A stretch of DNA of 64,000 nucleotides from Methylobacterium sp. J-030 (lineage in GTDB: Bacteria > Pseudomonadota > Alphaproteobacteria > Rhizobiales > Beijerinckiaceae): contig NZ_JAKSYM010000351.1 of NCBI RefSeq assembly GCF_022829545.1, positions 86,235-150,234 of the forward strand, read 5' to 3'. Within the stretch, counting starts at the first letter, position 1. Each line of letters opens with the position of its first letter. The notes beneath the pieces were generated by a model that was given only the letters and a program-made list of their open reading frames with translations, did no database searches and was not told the origin of the DNA. Shown here piece after piece: positions 40,819-49,747 of this stretch. Position numbers and translations under genes: made by a program.

Positions 40819-42420
40819 TTAGGACGCTCGCCGCACGTTCCAGAACACAGACAGGTTCTTGACCACGTCCTGGAGATCGTCCCGATAGGCAGTTCGGCTG
40901 AGATACTGCCCAAGGGGCAGGTAGGGCACCTCCTGCATCGCCAGCGCTTGGATGTCGTGTGCGATCTTCCTGCGGCCGTCTTCGTCCGGCGCCTCGATCC
41001 ATGCCCTGCGCATCGCCTCGATTTGCGGAAGATTTGGCCAGCCGAAGAAGCCCGTCTGCATGCCGCCGCAGCGCAGCACCTGCTCCACCGCCGGGTTCAG
41101 CATGTCGAAGCCGGACCAGTCAGTGCAGAAGATGTTCCAGCCTCCCTGGTCCGGAGGCGCCTTGTTGGCCCGGCGGGTGACCATGCTCCCCCAGTCCGAA
41201 ACGGCGTGCTGCACGTTCATGCCGATGCGCTGGAGCAGGTCGCTCATCACATCGCCCATCGCGGCCAGCCGCGGCAGGTCGCCTGCTGCCAAAAGGACGA
41301 CGCGCTCGCCATTGTAACCGGCTGCGATCAGATCCCTCTTCGAGCGTTCCAGGTCGCGCGGAACTGTCAGCGCATCGAGACCCACATCGGAGGCCATCGC
41401 AGTGTCGGGGGCGAACAGACCGACGCCGGTACGGATCAGGTTCGGATCCGTGCCGTTGATCGCGGTCATGAAGTCCTCTTGTGAGAGTGCCTCCAGCAGC
41501 ACGCGGCGGACCGCAGGTTTGTCGAAGGGCGGGTGCAGATGATTCATCACCCCGGTGCCCATCGTCCCCAGCCTGCCTGATAGCGGCGTGACGATCCCGC
41601 GGTCGGCTCCCAGTGTTGGAAGCAGGTCGTTGATCGGGTTCTCCCACCAGTCGACCTCGCGGTTCTTGAGCGCGGCTGCGGCCGTACTGGGGTCGGGCAT
41701 GGTCGTCCACTCGACTCGGTCAAAATGCACCCGCTTCGGCCCGGCCACTCCGGAGACCTCCCCGTCTGCACGTGGCACGTAGTCCGGGTTGCGGTCGTAG
41801 ACGACGCGGGCGCCGATGATGCGCTCGCGGGCGTTGAACCGGAACGGACCCGAACCGCCGACCTCGGGAAGCTGCTGTTTGGGGTCGAGGACAGCCAGCC
41901 GCTCGGGCAGGATCAGCAGCGCCGGGGGCCCGAGCTTCGACAGGGTCGCCAGCATCAGGCCGTAGGGCCGATTAAGGCGGATGATGAAGCTGCGATCGTC
42001 GGGGGCTTCCATCGCATCGGTACGCGCCAAAAGCAATTGGCCAAGGTTGTCGCGAGGGGCCCACCGCCGGATCGAGGCGACGCAGTCGCGCCCGCGCACC
42101 GGCTCGCCGTCGTGGAACCTGAGCCCATCCCGCAGGCGGAAAGTCCAGCGCTTCCCGTCGTCCTGCACCGTGTGGCCCTCGACCATCTGCGGCTGAGGCC
42201 GGAGATCGCCGTCGATCGCGAAAAGCTGGTCGAACACCAGCAGTGCGTGGTTGCGCGTGACGTAGGCGCTCGTCGTGAGCGGGTCGAGGATGGTGACATC
42301 TGCCTGCGGCACGATGCGCAGGGTCCGCTGGCGATCACTCTGCGCGAGCGCGGGTCGGGCGGGGAGGAACGAGGCGGCGCCTGCCGCGGCGGCGGTCCCG
42401 AGAAAGCTTCGACGCAGCAT
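40819..42420 (-). CDS. ABC transporter substrate-binding protein, peptide/opine/nickel type (533 aa)
   Basis: A large cluster-C binding protein (SBP_bac_5). The leader begins MLRRSFLGTAAAAGAASFLP then ARPALA, with twin arginines and a possible Tat route. The mature part has DVTILDPLTTSAYVTRNHAL at its start, the family signature KRWTFRLRDGLRFHDGEPVR and later GSGPFRF. Length is typical. No permease or ATPase gene is adjacent, so it is either an orphan or works with subunits elsewhere. ATG at 42420 gives the complete leader; an upstream extension of 25 codons is not plausible. Confidence 0.9.
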   Translation of the reverse strand: MLRRSFLGTAAAAGAASFLPARPALAQSDRQRTLRIVPQADVTILDPLTTSAYVTRNHALLVFDQLFAIDGDLRPQPQMVEGHTVQDDGKRWTFRLRDGLRFHDGEPVRGRDCVASIRRWAPRDNLGQLLLARTDAMEAPDDRSFIIRLNRPYGLMLATLSKLGPPALLILPERLAVLDPKQQLPEVGGSGPFRFNARERIIGARVVYDRNPDYVPRADGEVSGVAGPKRVHFDRVEWTTMPDPSTAAAALKNREVDWWENPINDLLPTLGADRGIVTPLSGRLGTMGTGVMNHLHPPFDKPAVRRVLLEALSQEDFMTAINGTDPNLIRTGVGLFAPDTAMASDVGLDALTVPRDLERSKRDLIAAGYNGERVVLLAAGDLPRLAAMGDVMSDLLQRIGMNVQHAVSDWGSMVTRRANKAPPDQGGWNIFCTDWSGFDMLNPAVEQVLRCGGMQTGFFGWPNLPQIEAMRRAWIEAPDEDGRRKIAHDIQALAMQEVPYLPLGQYLSRTAYRDDLQDVVKNLSVFWNVRRAS

Positions 42421-42714
42421 AGCCTGAGGCCTCGACAGATGCGTTGGAAGCGACCTGACCTCCCAGCCGGGCAGGCGGTACTTCCCGTTCCGCACCCTAC
42501 CATGCTGAATGGCTTTGGGCTCATCCCGTCATCTTACGCCGGGTTTGAACATCGGGCGCTTCGTCTGCTTTGCGGATGCCCGAGCGACGCTCAGGACGTC
42601 CGGAAGGGGTCGTGAGCGGGCACGGAGGCGATGTCCGCTTCTATCATTACTGTCCGAAAGCAGACCGGCGGAAAACCACCCATCTGAGATGCCACAAGGC
42701 GGTTTGCGGCAGCT

Positions 42715-42785
42715 GATGCTGGCCGTAAGCGGAACGGCAGCTTTTGAGAGGGACGGTCGGAAAAGCGGACTGGCTCCTACCACCC
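42715..42785 (+). repeat. Dispersed repeat, copy B
   Basis: GCTGGCCGTAAGCGGAACGG then GGTCGGAAAAGCGGACTGGC: aligned with copies at 35071, 37008 (reversed) and 63795. Confidence 0.65.
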
Positions 42786-42849
42786 CGAACGCAGTCAATT
42801 ACGCGTGGCCGTGTGGATCCCGAAAGCAGAGGGGGTGGATGGCTCCCGC

Positions 42850-42965
42850 TCCGACCGACGGCATCTGTGTGCGAGCCGCTTGCTGCACGTTGTGCGCAAT
42901 CTCGTGAGTCGCCGCATTCTGCTCCTCTATCGCAGCCGCACCAACGTGACAGAGAGGCGAGAGCA
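42850..42965 (-). pseudogene. Methyl-accepting chemotaxis protein remnant (about 35 codons)
   Basis: On the minus strand an otherwise meaningless frame reads AAAIEEQNAATHEIAHNVQQ then AARTQM. It matches the conserved I-x-x-A-I-E-E-Q-x-A-A-T-x-E-I-x-x-N-V-x-x-A-A segment near the end of chemoreceptor signalling domains. The sequence before and after is unrelated, so this is a leftover of a deleted receptor gene. Confidence 0.6.
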
Positions 42966-43088
42966 ACCCGCCTATTTCAACCGTTTCGAACGGCATGGGA
43001 ACGTGACCGCCATGCCACGAGCGTCGTGTTTTGAGCTTCCATTGGCACATGTGCTTGTCGCCGCCGTGGCGAACTGCTCTCTGACACC

Positions 43089-44375
43089 GTGATCAAAACG
43101 CGCCGCGCCGCAGCCTTCTTGGCCGTCTCCCTCGCTCTCGCGGCGCCTGCCAGCGCCGGGGACGACACGTTCGAAGGCATGGCCGGCCCCTACGGAGAGC
43201 GCTTGCGCTACGATGAGAAGGGGCTGACCCTCACGTTCCGTGACCCGGATGTGAAGCTGAATATCGGCGGTCGTCTACACATTGATGCTGGCGCGGCTGG
43301 TCTCAGTCAACCGGGTCTACCTGAGGCCTTCCCGGACAATGTCGCGGTGCGCCGTTCCTGGATCGAACCGACACTCACTATCGGCCGCGACTGGGTGATC
43401 GCCTTCCAGTACGATTTCAGCGATCCCGTCCTGCCGATCAACGACGCCTTCGTGGCCTGGAAGGGGTTGCCAGACACGATCTTCACGCTTGGCAACATGA
43501 AGGTGCCGTTCAGCCTCGAATGGCTGCAAAGCAACAACGACACCCTGTTCGCCGAGCGTTCGCTGGCCAACGCATTCGTGCCGGACCGCCGGTTCGGCTT
43601 CGCAATGGGCCATCACGGGCAGGCTTGGACTGCGGTGGCAGGGGTGTTCGGCAATGCCGCCAGCAACGGCATCTCCGGCGACGGAGTGGCGGTGGCCGCA
43701 CGGGCCACCGTGGCGCCCATCATGAACGAGGACGAGACCCTCCATTTCGGGCTCGCTGGGATCTATCGCCGTCGCTCCCGCGGCGACGACAATTTCAGCT
43801 TCTCCACCCAGGCCGAAGCCTCTTTATTTGCGCGCTCCTTCGTCGACACCGGCGACTTGCCCGACGTTGCACGCGCTACTCGCATCGGCGCGGAATTTGC
43901 CTACCGCAACGGCCCATTGCTGCTCCAAGCCGAGTACATCCACGCAGACATTGAGCGGTTCGAGGGGCTTGCTGGCCCATTGCCGGTCCTCGGTTTCCAA
44001 GGCGGCTATGTCGAGGCGGGCTTAGTGCTGAACGGAGAAGGCCGAAGCTACGCTATGACACCTCAAGGCGGCACGACTTACGCGACATTCAAGGGCGTGA
44101 CCGTGCCGGAGGGGCAGCGGGTATCCCGGGGCGGGATCGGTGTGTTCGAAGCCGCCGCCCGCTACAGCAGCATCGACCTTAACGCTCGGGGCTTCCGTGC
44201 CGGTTCGGAGCGAGATGTGACCCTTGGCCTGAGCTGGTACCCCGAGCCGAACCTGCGCCTGATCGCGAACTATATCCACGGGCGCGTGCAGCCGAGCGAG
44301 TCCCAATCTGACGCCCTCAGCCGCACGTCATTCTCGGTCGACACGATCATCACGCGCCTCCAGATCTACTGGTGA
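43089..44375 (+). CDS. OprO/OprP-type phosphate-selective porin family protein (428 aa)
   Basis: A signal peptide (RRAAAFLAVSLALAAPASA) precedes an outer-membrane barrel. Family marks are VKLNIGGRLHIDAGAAG at the start of the barrel, AVRRSWIEPTLTIGRDWVIA and LGNMKVPFSLEWLQSN, all typical of the OprO/OprP (porin_O_P) family. The C-terminus ends ITRLQIYW with a terminal aromatic residue. Despite the name many members carry other anions or polyphosphate. The GTG start begins the signal peptide directly. The next genes encode a membrane protein and a lipoprotein dehydrogenase; a link is not shown. Confidence 0.88.
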   Translation: MIKTRRAAAFLAVSLALAAPASAGDDTFEGMAGPYGERLRYDEKGLTLTFRDPDVKLNIGGRLHIDAGAAGLSQPGLPEAFPDNVAVRRSWIEPTLTIGRDWVIAFQYDFSDPVLPINDAFVAWKGLPDTIFTLGNMKVPFSLEWLQSNNDTLFAERSLANAFVPDRRFGFAMGHHGQAWTAVAGVFGNAASNGISGDGVAVAARATVAPIMNEDETLHFGLAGIYRRRSRGDDNFSFSTQAEASLFARSFVDTGDLPDVARATRIGAEFAYRNGPLLLQAEYIHADIERFEGLAGPLPVLGFQGGYVEAGLVLNGEGRSYAMTPQGGTTYATFKGVTVPEGQRVSRGGIGVFEAAARYSSIDLNARGFRAGSERDVTLGLSWYPEPNLRLIANYIHGRVQPSESQSDALSRTSFSVDTIITRLQIYW

Positions 44376-44774
44376 GCGCCGTTCAGGCAGAAGGCGGCGC
44401 AGGCGCTCGATGTCAGGACTGCTCGGCACGGTCGCGCGATGTTAGGCAGGCTGCCATTGAGCTTCAGGATCAGCAAGCGGACATTCGTAGATCGGCAAGA
44501 GCTGATCGATGCCGTGCCGGCTGCTTCTGGATCACGCGGCACTCTTCGAAGCCCAGCACCGGTCAAATGATCGATCACGGATTTGCTGGACCGCGTCGCG
44601 GGCCCATTTCGTGCGGATGCGCGTGTGGCCGCCCGTTCGGCTTCGGTAGCATCACGATGATGGAACATCGCGTTCGCAACAAAGCACCGAGAACGGTCGC
44701 ACCTTTCCCGAGATCTCGCGTTTCACTCATGATCGGCCGAGCGCTCTCAAGTCGTTGCTTCGTTGGAGGAAAGA
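44376..44774. other. Intergenic region, no gene seen
   Basis: About 400 bases. Open frames on both strands lack protein features. It probably holds the promoter of the two-gene unit starting at 44775. No repeats were recognised. Confidence 0.35.
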
Positions 44775-45212
44775 ATGGCTAGGCAACTTGACGCGGGCGG
44801 TGCGCCCCGGCCGCTGCACCCGTTGTTCGTCGGATTGGGTGGGGCTTTTCTAATAGCCGCCTTGTTCACGGACTCCATGTATTTCAGCAACGCGTTGATG
44901 CAGTGGGCCAACTTCTCGGCGTGGCTGATCACCGGCGGGCTCGTCCTGGCCCTGATCGCCGCGCTCGTCCTGGTGCTGGATTTCGTGCTTGGGAGGGCCG
45001 GGCCGATCAGCTGGTCCGACTTCGGCCTGCTGACCGTCGCCGCGCTCCTCTCGATCGTCAACGTTTTCATTCATACGCGCGATGGGTGGACGTCCGTCGT
45101 CCCGTCCGGGATCACCGTGTCGGCCATCGTTGCGATCCTGCTTCTCGTCGCCGGCCTTCGCGGCTGGTGCGTGACCGGCCCCAAGATGCCCGCCCAGGGA
45201 GACAACGCATGA
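44775..45212 (+). CDS. DUF2231-family membrane protein (145 aa)
   Basis: A four-helix inner-membrane protein. Visible marks: RPLHPLFVGLGGAFLIAALF with the conserved H-P motif, FSNALMQWANFSAWLITGGL, then ALVLVLDFVLG and a last helix near AIVAILLLVAG. This matches DUF2231 proteins, which often accompany PQQ-type sugar dehydrogenases and may be haem or quinone related. ATG at 44775 follows TTGGAGG. The stop overlaps the ATG of the following dehydrogenase gene (ATGA), so the two proteins are probably made together and function together. Confidence 0.82.
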   Translation: MARQLDAGGAPRPLHPLFVGLGGAFLIAALFTDSMYFSNALMQWANFSAWLITGGLVLALIAALVLVLDFVLGRAGPISWSDFGLLTVAALLSIVNVFIHTRDGWTSVVPSGITVSAIVAILLLVAGLRGWCVTGPKMPAQGDNA

Positions 45213-46531
45213 CCGTGAAGCGATTCCGCACGGCTTCCAGCTTGATGGTCGTCGCTTTGCTGGCTGGCTGCAACGACAAGGGAGGCGATCCAAGGAAGCA
45301 ATACGGGTCGAACCCGGACATTCCGGAGTCGCGCCAGTACCTCGTCCCCCCGATGAGCGTACCGCAGGCCGTCGGCTGGAAGGCCGGGGAAACGCCCACA
45401 GTTCCCTCCGGCCTACACATCCAGGCTATGGCGAACGGGCTGATGCATCCGCGTATCGTGTACCCGTTGCCCAACGGCGACATCCTCGTCGTCGAAAGCA
45501 ACGGCCCCGGCACCAAGCCTTTCCGGCCGAAGGATTACATTTCCGGTTTGATCAAGGCCCGCGGCGGCTCCGCCGAGAAGGGCGGCAATCGCATCACGTT
45601 GCTGCGGGATGCCGACGGCGATGGCGTTCCGGAGATGAAGACGGTGCTCGTCGACCACCTGCACTCGCCCTACGGGGTCGCGGTGGCGGCGGATACGCTG
45701 TACGTGGCCAACACCGACGCGATCATCGCCTATCCGTTCAAGCCCGGGCAGACGGAGATCAAGGAACCGGGGACCAAGCTCGCGGATCTGCCGGCCGGCC
45801 CGATCAACCATCACTGGACCAAGTCGTTGGCCGCCAGCCCGGATGGATCAAAGCTCTACGTCGGCGTCGGGTCCAACAGCAACGTCGCCGAAAACGGGCT
45901 GGATATCGAGGAGGATCGCGCGGCCATCTTTGAGATCGATAGGCTGACCGGGGCCAAACGCCTCTACGCGACCGGGATCCGCAACCCGACGAACCTCGCC
46001 GTCCAGCCCGGAACGGGGCAGTTGTTCGCCGTCGTCAACGGACGCGACGAGAACGGGCCGGATGCGGATCCGGATTACCTATCGTCGATCAAGGAGGGCG
46101 GCTTCTACGGCTGGCCCTACAGCTACTGGGGGCAGCACGTGGACGACCGCGTCCAGCCGCAGAAGCCCGACATGGTCGCGAAAGCGATCAAGCCGGATTA
46201 CGGACTAAGCTCCCACGTTGCGACCCTTGGTGTCGCGTTCACCCAAGGTCAGAAGGTGTCGCCGCAATTCGGCGATGGCGCGTTCGTGGGCGAGCATGGC
46301 AGCTGGAACCGCGACCCGCTAAACGGCTACCAGGTGATCTTCGTCCCCTTCGTCGATGGACGCCCGAGCGGAGCACCGATTCCGGTGGTCACCGACTTCC
46401 TCGCGCAGGACAAGAAGACGGTCCGCGGACGCCCGGTCGGTGTGTCCCTCGATCGGACCGGCGCTCTCATCGTCGCCGACGATGTCGGCAACACTGTTTG
46501 GAGAGTGAGCTCGACGACAGCCACGCACTGA
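45209..46531 (+). CDS. Sorbosone/aldose dehydrogenase-like lipoprotein (PQQ beta-propeller) (440 aa)
   Basis: A lipoprotein signal ends in LLAGC with lipid anchor at C21, so the protein sits on the periplasmic side of a membrane. The rest is a six-bladed beta-propeller of the L-sorbosone/soluble glucose dehydrogenase family: DILVVESNGPGTKPF, HLHSPYGVAVAADTLYVANT, NHHWTKSLAASPDGSKLYVG, ATGIRNPTNLAVQPGTGQLF and FVGEHGSWNR. These bind PQQ and oxidise sugars. The DUF2231 partner upstream may pass electrons to the chain. The start overlaps the preceding stop. Confidence 0.87.
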   Translation: MTVKRFRTASSLMVVALLAGCNDKGGDPRKQYGSNPDIPESRQYLVPPMSVPQAVGWKAGETPTVPSGLHIQAMANGLMHPRIVYPLPNGDILVVESNGPGTKPFRPKDYISGLIKARGGSAEKGGNRITLLRDADGDGVPEMKTVLVDHLHSPYGVAVAADTLYVANTDAIIAYPFKPGQTEIKEPGTKLADLPAGPINHHWTKSLAASPDGSKLYVGVGSNSNVAENGLDIEEDRAAIFEIDRLTGAKRLYATGIRNPTNLAVQPGTGQLFAVVNGRDENGPDADPDYLSSIKEGGFYGWPYSYWGQHVDDRVQPQKPDMVAKAIKPDYGLSSHVATLGVAFTQGQKVSPQFGDGAFVGEHGSWNRDPLNGYQVIFVPFVDGRPSGAPIPVVTDFLAQDKKTVRGRPVGVSLDRTGALIVADDVGNTVWRVSSTTATH

Positions 46532-46540
46532 GTGTCGCAA

Positions 46541-46612
46541 CGTCCGCTCCGATGGAGCTGATATCGGCGGCTGACCGGCCGAGATGGGCGCGAAGCTGAA
46601 CGCGAGCATTGG
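46541..46612 (+). repeat. Dispersed repeat, copy E
   Basis: GACCGGCCGAGATGGGCGCGAAGCTGAACG here matches GAACGGCCGAGATGGGCGCCAAGCCGAACA at 63730-63760, preceded in both by CGTCCGCT. It is the left part of the same repeat family as the copies near 35 and 63.8 kb. Confidence 0.6.
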
Positions 46613-46699
46613 GCTATGCGGACCGGTGAATATCCGCGCGTCCACTGGGATGCGCGGATTCGTCAGATCAAGGCTTCGAGGCCGGCCCGTGACTTTGAC

Positions 46700-47719
46700 T
46701 TAGGTCAAGCGGAAGCGCAGTTCACCCAGACCTTCGAGTTCCGACACGATCTCGTCGCCGGGCTTCAGCCATGCCCGCTCCTTGCGCGGTATCTTCTCCC
46801 CAAAGATCACCCCTTGCGGCGTACCGGTGTAAAAGATGTCCCCGGGCTTAATCGTCATCACCTTCGACGCGAAGCTGATCAGCTGGCGGCAATTGAAGAT
46901 CATGTCATTGGTGTTCCAATCCTGGCGCACTTTGCCGTTCACCACAGTGCGGAGCTTCAAGTTATTGGGGTCCTTCACCCGATCGGCGGTGACGAGATAG
47001 GGACCGAGCGGGGCGAAGCCGTCCGAGGTCTTTCCGATCATGAACTGCGAGGTCAGCGTCTGGAGATCTCGGGCACTGAAGTCGTTGCCGGTGCTGTAGC
47101 CCGCCACATAGTCGAGGGCATCCGCCTCGCTCACGTTCCGGCATTCGCGTCCGAACACGATGACCAATTCGGTCTCGTAGTCGAACTCACGCGCCGCCGC
47201 GGTCGGCAGCTTGATCGCGCCACCATGATAATTGAGGGCGTTGTTGTACTTATTGAACAGCGGCGGATCCTTCGGGATCGGCGTTCCGGTCTCTTCGGCA
47301 TGGTGCTTGTAGTTGAAGCCCATCATGATGATCTTTTCCGGACGCGTCACGACTGGGGCGTAGTCGATGGCAGCCTCGTCCAATACGAGCCGCTTGTCGG
47401 GCGTCGCCCCGACCGTGTCGATGAGCGCCCGCAGGACCGGGCCGCGACTGTTCTGCAGCAGGTCATCCATGTCGGCTGGGAACGGCATCCCCAGGGCGCG
47501 GCCGGCAGCCACAACGTCGAGCACGCCGCTCGTCATTTTCACGCCAAGCGCGTAGCTGCCATCCCGGCGCATGTTGATCAGCGTCATGTCCCGCGGCATT
47601 CCCGTCGGCTCGGGCGCGGCAGTGCCCTTCTCCGTTCGGCCGTCCGTCGCCCGCGCTGGGGATGTCGCGGCAGCGAGACCGACCGCCGTGGCCGTCAGGA
47701 ATTGGCGCCTGTTGCTCAT
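46700..47719 (-). CDS. Fumarylacetoacetate hydrolase-family protein with Tat-like leader (339 aa)
   Basis: The C-terminal FAH domain has IIMMGFNYKHHAEETGTP, then DYETELVIVFGREC with a metal-binding Glu pair, SARDLQTLTSQFMIGKTSDG and GDIFYTGTPQGVIFG. These hydrolyse or decarboxylate C-C bonds in 2,4-diketo-type acids with Mg or Mn. Unusually it starts NRRQFLTATAVGLAAATSPA then RA, a Tat-type leader, so it should be exported, whereas most family members are cytoplasmic. The start ATG at 47719 gives the full leader. It stands alone between repeat copies. Confidence 0.85.
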   Translation of the reverse strand: MSNRRQFLTATAVGLAAATSPARATDGRTEKGTAAPEPTGMPRDMTLINMRRDGSYALGVKMTSGVLDVVAAGRALGMPFPADMDDLLQNSRGPVLRALIDTVGATPDKRLVLDEAAIDYAPVVTRPEKIIMMGFNYKHHAEETGTPIPKDPPLFNKYNNALNYHGGAIKLPTAAAREFDYETELVIVFGRECRNVSEADALDYVAGYSTGNDFSARDLQTLTSQFMIGKTSDGFAPLGPYLVTADRVKDPNNLKLRTVVNGKVRQDWNTNDMIFNCRQLISFASKVMTIKPGDIFYTGTPQGVIFGEKIPRKERAWLKPGDEIVSELEGLGELRFRLT

Positions 47720-47820
47720 GATCGGTTCCTCCGGAAGGCCCGTCTTTGCGGGCCGTTTGCGGCCTGCGGTTCACACCAGGCCGTGCCGCGAGCCTGCGCT
47801 CACAGGGACCGGATCAGTAC

Positions 47821-47873
47821 AGCATTTTCCGCCGAAGCGGATACGGTTCGGCGTTGAACGATGCGGCAAGAAC
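47821..47873 (+). repeat. Dispersed ~55-bp intergenic element, copy 3
   Basis: AGCATTTTCCGCCGAAGCGG then ATACGGTTCGGCG aligns with the elements at 16603 and 14611 (core GCCGA-G-GGAT-CGGTTCGGC). It sits between the FAH gene and the aldolase remnant. Confidence 0.6.
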
Positions 47874-47944
47874 AATGACCTGGCATTTTCTGAAAGTCTT
47901 GGATCACGCCAACCGGCACACCTGCCGGTGTCGGCCGCAAGGTC

Positions 47945-48235
47945 TCACCGACGAAGGTCGGCAGCCGTCTTCTTCCACCGCTCCCATGCGCGCCGGTGGA
48001 TCAGATCGAGGGCCTGATTCGCCGTCTCGCCTTCCTCGACATCCAGGTAGGTGACCGGGCCGCCGAGCGCGATCGCCTGCGCTTGAATCTTGGCGTTCGC
48101 TTCAGTGTAGACGGCGCAAAAAACGGTAAGGGGAATCGTCGGCCCGACCACGACATCGCCGTGGCCGCGCATCAGCACCACACTCTTGCGCCCCAACACA
48201 TCGGCGAGGGACTTCCCGAGACGCGGGTCGCGTTC
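47945..48235 (-). pseudogene. Class II aldolase/adducin-like protein, C-terminal remnant
   Basis: The frame reads LGKSLADVLGRKSVVLMRGH followed by GDVVVGPTIPLTVFCAVYTE and an end rich in charged residues. This matches the C-terminal half of class II aldolase/adducin proteins, including the conserved RGHG metal segment. The N-terminal half (substrate and first metal residues) is missing: the frame runs straight into the preceding tautomerase gene end at 48234. A deletion has probably joined the two. It is unlikely to be active. Confidence 0.65.
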
Positions 48236-48620
48236 AGCGGTTCTGTGCCCGGTGAGCCTGGGTCAGGCCGCCATAGCCCCAACTGTCCTTCGGCACCTCG
48301 TGGATGACGACGTAGGAGACGTCCGCGAGCTGGGAGCCGAGAACGTCTTTCAGGAGGCGGCTCGCCTCGGCGATGAACCGCCCCTTCTCCTCGGCTGTGT
48401 TGGTCCCCGCGCTGATGACGGCATCGACCTGCGCGGCGCACGCGACCGGCGCGGCGCCGACGCTCCATCCCGCCAGCGGTACCTCCTCGACCAGCACGCC
48501 GACGAGTGGGCCGACCTTGTGCAGGATGTCGGTCATCAGGGTCGTGACGCCCGCCTGGATCCGCTCGACTTGGTCCCGAGACAGCTTCTGACCTGCCACC
48601 TTGACGTTGATGAAGGGCAT
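48234..48620 (-). CDS. Tautomerase-family protein (128 aa)
   Basis: Begins M-P-F-I-N-V-K-V, so Met removal would expose the catalytic Pro of 4-oxalocrotonate tautomerase-like enzymes. The first half (KLSRDQVERIQAGVTTLMTD) and second half (NTAEEKGRFIAEASRLLKDV then SYVVIHEVPKDSWGYGGLTQ) resemble two linked tautomerase units, giving 128 residues instead of about 62. The ending after GGLTQ is slightly extended and abuts an aldolase remnant. It lies near a LysR gene and shares an upstream motif with the tautomerase gene at 49838. Confidence 0.85.
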   Translation of the reverse strand: MPFINVKVAGQKLSRDQVERIQAGVTTLMTDILHKVGPLVGVLVEEVPLAGWSVGAAPVACAAQVDAVISAGTNTAEEKGRFIAEASRLLKDVLGSQLADVSYVVIHEVPKDSWGYGGLTQAHRAQNR

Positions 48621-48696
48621 GGTTGTCTCTCCTCCCACGCGCCACCGCCGCGGCGGCAATCCGTGAGACGGTGCTACTGACGCCCGAGAGTTTGGT

Positions 48697-48706
48697 AAAT
48701 TTGAAA
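48697..48706. promoter_or_regulatory. Candidate LysR-linked motif upstream of first tautomerase gene
   Basis: In the direction of the gene it reads TTTCAAATTT, 76 bases before the ATG. The same 10-mer, in the same orientation, lies 80 bases before the second tautomerase gene. Binding by the LysR protein is inference. Confidence 0.4.
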
Positions 48707-48830
48707 ATTCCGGATTAAATCTTCCGTGAAATCGAACGAAAGACGTCGTACCCAATGCCGCCGCATCCGGTGTCGGCCGCGCCGGGCCGGATGATCATGG
48801 GATGGTGTCGGGTCAAGTCTGCCCCGCGCT

Positions 48831-49715
48831 CTACGCGACATGCTCACGGATCGTCTCGAGCAGGATATCCGTGAGCCGCGCGACGGCCGGCGACAGGTCG
48901 GCTTCCGCCTGATGGAGGGTGAGCGGCGCGCACGGAAGGGCCGGCAGCCCTGTCGCGGCCGGGTCGAGCACGCTCAGCGTCTTCGGCAGACCGACGGCTG
49001 TCCGCGCTGTGATGCCGAGCCCACCCTCGGCCGCAGCCCAGAGACCCGAGAGGCTGGGGCTCGTGAACACCAGACGCCAGGGCAGACCATCGTGGTCCAG
49101 GGCGGCGACGGCCGCGGACCGGAACGTGCACGGCGGCGCGAAGGCCGCGAACGGCAGGGGCTCCCGGCCGAGGCTCGCGAGGCCCGGCCAATCGGGCTGA
49201 CCGATCCAGTGGATCGGCACCGCGGCGACCCGCTGGGCATGGGGGGCGTCGCCCACATCCCCCCAGACCAGCGCGACGTCGAGTTCGCCCTTCAGCGTCC
49301 TCTCGACGAGCTGCGCGCCGAGGCCGACCTGGACCTCGATGCGCACCCGCGGATAGGCCCGGGAGAAGCGTTTGAGCACCGCCGGGAGCCAGCTCTCGGC
49401 GAAATCCTGCGCGAGGCCGAGCCGCGCCCAGCCTTCGAGTTCCGTGCCGCGGAGACGATCGATCGCCTCGTCGTTGAGATCCAGCAGCCGCTTGGCGTAG
49501 CCGAGCATGCTCTCGCCGGCGGGGGTCAGGGCGAGGCCACGCCCGGCCTTCTGGACCAGCGGCTGCCCGACCTGCTCCTCCAGCTTGCGGAGCTGCGTGC
49601 TCACGGCCGATTGCGACCGCCCCAGGCGCTCGGCCGCCCGGGCGAAGCTGCCGAGCTCGAACCCGGTCACGAAGGTCCGGAGTACGTCCATGTCGAGGTT
49701 GGTGCGGATCGTCAT
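48831..49715 (-). CDS. LysR-family transcriptional regulator (294 aa)
   Basis: N-terminal winged helix-turn-helix: LRTFVTGFELGSFARAAERL then GRSQSAVSTQLRKLEEQVGQ. The C-terminal periplasmic-binding-like sensor domain covers about residues 92-290. It is of normal length and lies between two tautomerase genes, divergent from the one at 49838 and with the other downstream beyond its stop. LysR proteins usually control divergent genes in response to a pathway intermediate, so an enol or keto acid handled by the tautomerases is the likely signal. This is inferred from position. Confidence 0.93.
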   Translation of the reverse strand: MTIRTNLDMDVLRTFVTGFELGSFARAAERLGRSQSAVSTQLRKLEEQVGQPLVQKAGRGLALTPAGESMLGYAKRLLDLNDEAIDRLRGTELEGWARLGLAQDFAESWLPAVLKRFSRAYPRVRIEVQVGLGAQLVERTLKGELDVALVWGDVGDAPHAQRVAAVPIHWIGQPDWPGLASLGREPLPFAAFAPPCTFRSAAVAALDHDGLPWRLVFTSPSLSGLWAAAEGGLGITARTAVGLPKTLSVLDPAATGLPALPCAPLTLHQAEADLSPAVARLTDILLETIREHVA

Positions 49716-49747
49716 CGTTCGATCTTATCGATGTTATTGTTCGGTAG

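Larger units (their letters stand above)
42421..43088. other. Intergenic region with a dispersed-repeat copy and a receptor remnant
   Basis: No intact gene. It contains repeat copy B (42715-42785) and, on the minus strand, a short fragment of an MCP signalling domain (42850-42965). The rest is non-coding. Confidence 0.55.

Noticed and set aside
44366..44782. Frames on both strands in the gap after the OprO/P-type porin
   Set aside because: No start signals and no recognisable protein.
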